Assembly (NCBI GenBank): GCA_036874045.1
Contig: CM072346.1
Coordinates: forward strand, 14,174,001-14,238,000
Reading direction: 5' to 3'
DNA from: Cymodocea nodosa
Lineage: Eukaryota; Streptophyta; Magnoliopsida; Alismatales; Cymodoceaceae
DNA: 64,000 nucleotides
The notes below the pieces were generated by a model. That model was given only the letters and a program-made list of their open reading frames with translations. It searched no databases and had not been told where the DNA came from. This document shows, one piece after another, positions 57,998 to 64,000 of this stretch (its first letter is position 1; every line of letters begins with the position of its first letter). The translations under genes were made by a program, and so were the position numbers.

Positions 57998-60900
57998 ATG
58001 TCGACAATCGCCACACCCAGTCGTACCGCACCGGCACCGCCGCCGGCCGTCGAAGACACGCCGGCCGCGACGCTTCTTGTTCGCCATCTCCCGGAGGCGA
58101 TCCCACACGACATGCTCTCCCGTCTCTTCTCCTACTACGGTGCTTCCTCCTTCCGCCCTTGCTCCGTTGGCAGGTGACGACGAGACGACCTCACTACCTT
58201 CTTGTGTCCAAAATCTGTCCATCAAAAAATCAACTATTTTATTGTCACTTTGCAGGTTAAGGAACTGTGCGTTTGTGGATTTCAAGGACGAGAGTTCGGC
58301 TTCCCAGGCTCAGTCGCAGTTGGACAGGTCTGTCGAAGGAAAGCACCATCCACATTGAAATGTTTTCCCGCTGTTAAGATTTGTTGTGCATTTTGTTATG
58401 CTTTGTGGAATTTAGCTTCACAACTTCCATTGTGCATCATCAACTGATGCGTGTTGTTGACGATGGCAATCTTATTTCGTCTGAGATCTTTGTTTTCATC
58501 ATTTTTCTTGGGCTTTAAAAGGTCTTCTTTTTATTTTTGTAAGGTTGAGATTTCAAAAAAAGGTATTGTCGGTTGAGAGAGTTACCAATAGATGTCCTGG
58601 TATTGGGAATCAACCGAGTGAAGTAGGATCTTCAATGGACTTGTCCATTCGTGCTGCATCGCATTCTGATTTTTCTGTTTCTGAAAAGCCCACCAAACTC
58701 ACGTCTACAAGCTTGGCGCCCAGTTGTGAACCAATTGCTTCGAAGCTTGGTGTTGACTTTCCGTTCCCTCCTCATCTTGAGTAAGTATCTCTTGCCGAGG
58801 ATTATTTGCATCATGTATTGCTGATTCTTCTATATCTCTTTTTTTATTATTTTTCTGTTCATATGCTTTCATGTTTTAATGTCAGTGAATGTAGACAGAA
58901 AGTACTATCAAAGCAATGATAAAATGTTATCCCTAAGATGGAAAATTGATTGTATGCTGTTTGAGAAGCAACAATCAACAAAAACCAAACTGTAGCACAA
59001 TCTCTAAATTCCTGATCATAGCTACAATCGTATATTGATTTCCAATCAAGCAAGTATGTTAGAGAGAAAAGGATCAAGGAATGGGTAGGGTGTTCATGGA
59101 TAGGTTTGGCAAACCTTATTTAAGGATGACCAGATGTAGATTGTTCTTTTTTTTAGCTGTTAAATTGGAAGTTTGTGGACACTTGTTGTACTTAATCATG
59201 AAGAAGTGCTTTTTGAAATTTGTCATCTGGTTGCATTTATGAAATTATATTCAGATTAATGGAAACAATATAACTTTTTTTAGGGGCTGGAAAAGTGAGT
59301 GTGGGCTGTTCACTTGAGATGCAATTAAAGAGAAGAGAGTCTTTATTCAAGAAAAAGCTTGAAGTACAACCCCCAAATTTTGTTTTTGTTTTTTTCTTGA
59401 TGTAGGCTTGTAACTACAATTATTTACTGATTTACTTTTAGGTTTTATGGTAGGTAGTCTGTAGCATGGCTTAGGTTTTATGGTAGGTTTGTTAATAAGT
59501 TCTTATTGGTTTTGATGCTAAGTTTGATTCTAGTCTTGATTGTCCATGATTTAGGGGTACAAATCAATGAATCAATGGCCACAATAATTGTTTATTAGAC
59601 TGTTGGCTTTCTTATTTTTAATAGAATTTTGATATATTTTATCTATATTAATTTTTCCCTCCATTCCTGCCTTGTATTTTGTTCAACCTCAATTCACATT
59701 TTACTTCATACATACTCTTGATTCTCTATTCTATTGTGAAATCACAACCTGATACTTCCATTATTATCTGCTAAATGAAAAAATAAACACTATCATCTCA
59801 AAAGGACATACTTTCACTGGCTAACATTTACATGGATATTAAAAAAAACAAAAAGTGAGATCCTAAGAGATTCCCTTTTTCCATTTTAGAAATTTGAATT
59901 TTTTCATGATTTGAATTGTTCCCTTTGCTCTACATCTATCCCTGTTACTTCTCAAAAGGTACACATCCATTGGGATTGCAATCCTCTCCACATCAATAGG
60001 ATAAGAACATGTTGGAAAATATCTTAATGGCCATATTAATTTTTTAAGATCAAATATGTTCTTATTTTGAAAATGAATCAACTATCATACTAATTTTGTA
60101 GGTATGATTATCCACCACCTGATGGCAACATACTAACAAACATTGTGAATGCTCTCATTGCTGTTCCTCGTTTCTATACACAGGTGGAGTATAGTTTGCA
60201 GCTCAAGTTTATATCTATATACATATTTTTTAAAACTTTTCATATGATATACTGGTACCTTAGTTTTGCTTTTAATTTTTTCTATTTGCATTTTTCTTCC
60301 AAACTTTTAAACAGGTTTTGCATCTGATGAATAAGATGAACATCCCAGCACCTTTTCGTATGGCATTACCCACTCCTCCGCTGCCACCAACAGCACCAGC
60401 TTCACCCCCTCCACCACCACCACCCCCTTCTATTTTAGAGAAGACTTTACCAGCTGATTTATCTTGTGAAGAGTCAGAAATGGAATCATCTGAAGATGTA
60501 TTTTTCAATTTTTTCAATTCTATATGTGCATGCTGGAATAGAGCTCATAAGTGTTACCTGATTTATCATGATCAGACTTGTGCACCTATCTCAGGATGAT
60601 CCTGATGCAGTCCGAACCCAAAAACGTGCCAAAAGAGAAGCCATTCTAGGCCCTGGTACTGATAAAGGCATTGCACATGAAGATGTTGGATTAAAACCTG
60701 CTTCCTTGGTTCCCAAAGAGGTTCCCATAATAAAAAAGAAAAATCCAATTTTACAGGTTCATGTCCTCCCCTTAATACAAACAAGTCTCTTGGTAGCTAT
60801 TATTCACTTGGTACTTATCATCTCTATATGCATGCAGATAAAAATTGCATCCAAACCAGCAAAGACTAAAATTAATGATGATGACAGTATTTCGATAGGA

Positions 60901-61008
60901 ACATTGGAGCAACCAAATGACATTAAATCTAAACCTTATGCTTTGCTTGAAGACATAGAAAATGGGAAGTTGCCTCTAGAGGAAATCCTCTCACTCCCCA
61001 TGTTCAAG
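57998..61008 (+). CDS. SNRNP65: U11/U12 snRNP 65 kDa protein (minor spliceosome), 5' part; 3' end outside window
   Basis: Component of the U11/U12 di-snRNP of the minor (U12-type) spliceosome. In human RNPC3/65K the N-terminal region binds U11-59K and the C-terminal RRM binds U12 snRNA. In-phase exons: 57998-58173, 58256-58327, 58544-58780, 60102-60183, 60315-60497, 60595-60756, 60838-61008, giving 361 residues so far. RRM1 has TLLVRHLPEAIPHDML (25-40) and RNCAFVDF (61-68). The family-specific block YDYPPPDGNILTNIVNALIA ... VLHLMNKMNIPAPF follows, then a run of eight Pro (exon 60315-60497) and a charged linker KPYALLEDIENGKLPLEEIL. The last donor is AAG/GTACTG at 61,009. The expected C-terminal RRM (about 100 residues) is not found before 64,000, so the final intron is at least 3 kb. 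An out-of-frame ATG at 57,973 lies just upstream. Confidence 0.94.
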
Positions 61009-64000
61009 GTACTGCAATATGCTTAATGTAATAACTCCCTTTGCTAGACAGCAAGGCTACCCAATCTTATCTAATTATGCTAACCTATTTCTATCTTTTC
61101 ATATTGGATGGAACCACATGGTATAATGTCTTTTTCAAATCAATGATATTCTTGTGAAATGCCAAGTTCATTTGTTTTCTAAGATTGTATTATAATTGCA
61201 TGGCTCCCTTTTCTGTATTTTATGATGTTATTCTAAGATTAAAGGGGCTTTGTTGGATGTCCTGAAATTCAAACAAGGGGAAAATGTCATTGTGGGTACT
61301 TATAGTAAAAAATCCTGTAAGCATTGATCCTTGTTGTTGATCTCATGTAAGACACCTACTTCCGCTTGCATAGCTTCTGCTTACACAACCCACTCCCATT
61401 AGCTATGCTCTTACTCATAGACATTGTGAATCACATGATTTACTTTTATTCATTGATTCAGTGACTCACACAATCACTTCTGCTTGTTAATGTTATGAAT
61501 TGCATAATCCGCTCCTGCTTCCACTCACCAATGCCATACATCGCACAACTAATTGCATTTTTGCTTTCTATGTGAATCATATAGATGGTATACTAAAATC
61601 AAATTCAGTATATTATTTGGGATACAATTAAAATGTTGTGATTGTCCACAACAAAAATGTCCTCTTCAAATAAATAACTTATTTGTAATTATTAATAGTC
61701 CCAAGTTGCCATTGGTTAGTTAAGTTATCTTATGTGTGGACCATTGGATGCATTGAATGGTTAGGTATATTTACATTATTTTTGGAACTGTTTTGGTCAA
61801 ATATGTGCCAACGATTGTTTTCCATGTCACCTTGGCTAATTCCAAACCCCTATCTTGAAGCCTCTCTAAACCTCTCCCACCCCATGTCAAACCAAAAAAA
61901 TACTAGAGAACCACAAGTTCTCTTATTCTCCTTGTTTCTCTTTGCCTTTTAGATCATGGGTATGGAGTATGTGCATCTCCTCACTGCCACCATGCCAACC
62001 TTTCAAGACTTTGGAGCACTGGCAAGTTGCAAAGCAACATAAAAAGAGAAAGAAGATAATTGTAGCCATCTTCATCATTTTCACTTTGCTCCTTGTTTGC
62101 ATTGCCACTATGGCCATCATTTACAAAAAAGGATGATAGATCTCCTAAACCAGCCAACTCGTCATCTATGAACTTGCTTGGGATATTCAAGTTCATTATG
62201 ATCATTTCTTACAACACTGATTTCAAGAAAGAGTGCCAGCCTTGTGTATTCACCCTAAGGATCTTGTGACAACTGCCATATCCACCATCTCAATTGAACA
62301 AGGACAAGTCCGTCAAGAGCAATGACTCTATGGTTGTTGATTTCATTGATAGTTGCAAAGAGCTGTTCAACTAGGCAATAAAGGAGATGAATAACATGAT
62401 GCACACCATAATGGCAGGATATGACTTAAATGCCATAACCGAGAGGATCCACAATTTGTAGAATTGGTTTATTGCATGCATTCAATCATCTGTTAACCCA
62501 TTATTCGGTGAACCAAGCCAATGCCTCAGTATTCATCACTTTATGCATGGTAAAACCTAATCTAGCTCCTACTAGTGTGTGTGTGCATGAAACCCAAGCA
62601 CTCCATGCTTCGTGCCTCACTCTTTTCTTTGAAGAATGTAGGTTGATTCTTGTTGATCAATTAGCATGCCCAAAGAAGTGAAAAATACAAGATTAGAACT
62701 AAAAGGGAAAGCTATAACAATATAGCAGTCAACACAGAACTCTACTCCACTCCTTGAAATGAAAATTATTCTTCAAGATGATAACCAAGCAGTGCAGCCT
62801 CTACCCCATCCTGGAACAATATCTCCTTGTGATTTAGCCATATAACCCACAAAATAATATGAACTTCAAGATACATTTTTGTTACTCCATTGTCCATTTC
62901 CTTTTCAGTTACATATTAAGGCACCAAGGCAACACCTAGCCATCATTTAAAAGTTTAAAAATTTTGTTTCAATTGTTTTATTATATTTATGTCATATATT
63001 ATTAAATAGAATTTTGCATAGCTGCATGTATCCTTAACTATATACCCTAAATACCATTGAAATATACAGAAAATAACAAGATAATAATCAAATGTAGTAT
63101 GATTAACATCACAATATTAATTATAGACAAAAGTTAACATCTAAATATATTAAAAATATTAAAATTTTATCATTTGATATATCTTAACACTTAAAAATAC
63201 ATGGATACTTGCTATTATTTCATACTGGATCTAACAAAGATCCAGGTATACCAAAAAAAGTAAGGCATGAAATCAGCCAGCCCTGAATCATTCCTAGGTG
63301 CCTAGTAGATATCCATCTTAATAAGTATGGTTATTCTCCTGTAGCTTTCCAGAGTTTTAGAAACTGACATGTAACATAACTTATGGGAACAATGCTTACC
63401 AGACCAAATAAGTAATTGGCCAATAAAAAAGTCATCTAGATCCTCTTCTGAGTTGCTGTAAGGCACACATCAGGTCTCCATCATTTGTCCATTTGCTTCC
63501 ATATTTTTTTGTGAGCACCTTTTCATTAGGTCTTTATGGATCACTATTGAACATCAGATTTGTGTACAACTCGTGAGATCCAACACTGCCTCCAAGAAGC
63601 CCTCACAAAAACAATCACTTAATGCTGTTAAAAAAAAGAAATACCGGAAATATATTAATTGAAATTAAAATGTCTTTTTTTATAAAAACAAGGGTTTAAA
63701 GAGGTTTTTTTAAAAGAGGTATAACTTAAAACAAATGAATGTAAATATGCTTACATGTGTACAAGCATCTTTGTTATCAAATTAATTGGTAAAACAAATT
63801 TTAAATCAATTACATATATATATTTAAGAAACATATATTGAATAAGTGTTTTTATTGGTGAAGAACAAATTACTATGCATAACTAACTATATAAAAAGTG
63901 CAATTATAGTCTCAATCGGCAAAGCATCAAAATGTTAAATCATGTCAATGACAACTCAAAGTAAAATCCAAAAATAAAAAAAAGCAGCCATTTACAAGGC
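61009..64000. other. Start of a long intron of U11/U12-65K with decayed repeat sequence
   Basis: No exon of the C-terminal RRM is recognisable. Around 62,120-62,480 one plus-strand frame is coding-like despite stops (MVVDFIDSCKELFN, AIKEMNNMMHTIMAGYDLNA, ITERIHNL), suggesting an old transposon or gene fragment that I cannot classify. The last 1 kb is AT-rich without recognised features. Confidence 0.4.

Overview
The window is nuclear DNA of a flowering plant. It carries split genes with GT-AG introns, plant-only families (class XI myosin, LURP-one-related, an At5g39570-like protein) and many decayed retrotransposons. The sequence is AT-rich overall, while the LOR gene and the first coding exons of several other genes are GC-rich. 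That 5' GC contrast is common in monocots, so a non-grass monocot is my best inference, not a demonstrated fact. There are no bacterial operons, CRISPR arrays, rRNA genes or convincing tRNA genes.

Layout. (1) 1-15,036 (+): the 3' half of a class XI myosin gene (end of motor, six IQ motifs, coiled coil, globular tail); its introns hold LINE and Copia relics. (2) 17.8-25.2 kb (+): a plant DONSON homologue (DNA replication) whose 5' end has reading-frame problems. (3) 25.2-28.1 kb: intergenic, with a Ty3/gypsy integrase fragment. (4) 28,114-28,857 (-): a two-exon LURP-one-related (LOR) gene. (5) 29-35.3 kb: gene-poor, with microsatellites and a long RTE-type LINE relic. (6) 35.3-41.9 kb (-): a FolD gene (methylenetetrahydrofolate dehydrogenase/cyclohydrolase), with an hAT transposase relic and an RTE fragment in its introns. 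(7) 43,755-46,059 (+): an At5g39570/PLDRP1-like tyrosine-rich repeat protein with a structured 5' leader. (8) 46.1-49.6 kb: intergenic. (9) 49,628-57,172 (-): a complete nine-exon membrane-anchored apyrase (GDA1/CD39 family). (10) 57,998 to beyond 64,000 (+): the U11/U12-65K protein of the minor spliceosome, divergent from apyrase across about 0.8 kb; its C-terminal RRM lies outside the window.

Exon boundaries were read by hand from splice dinucleotides, phase continuity and family homology. All coding joins listed are in phase, so the models of myosin (visible part), LOR, FolD, PLDRP1-like, apyrase and U11/U12-65K (visible part) look intact. The genes are unrelated housekeeping or plant-specific genes and do not form a pathway cluster. 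I found no clearly new biological system. The points most worth a second look are the DONSON 5' frame disruption, the roughly 40-residue tandem repeats and leader hairpin/uORFs of the PLDRP1-like gene, the alternative starts of FolD, and several repeat families shared between introns.
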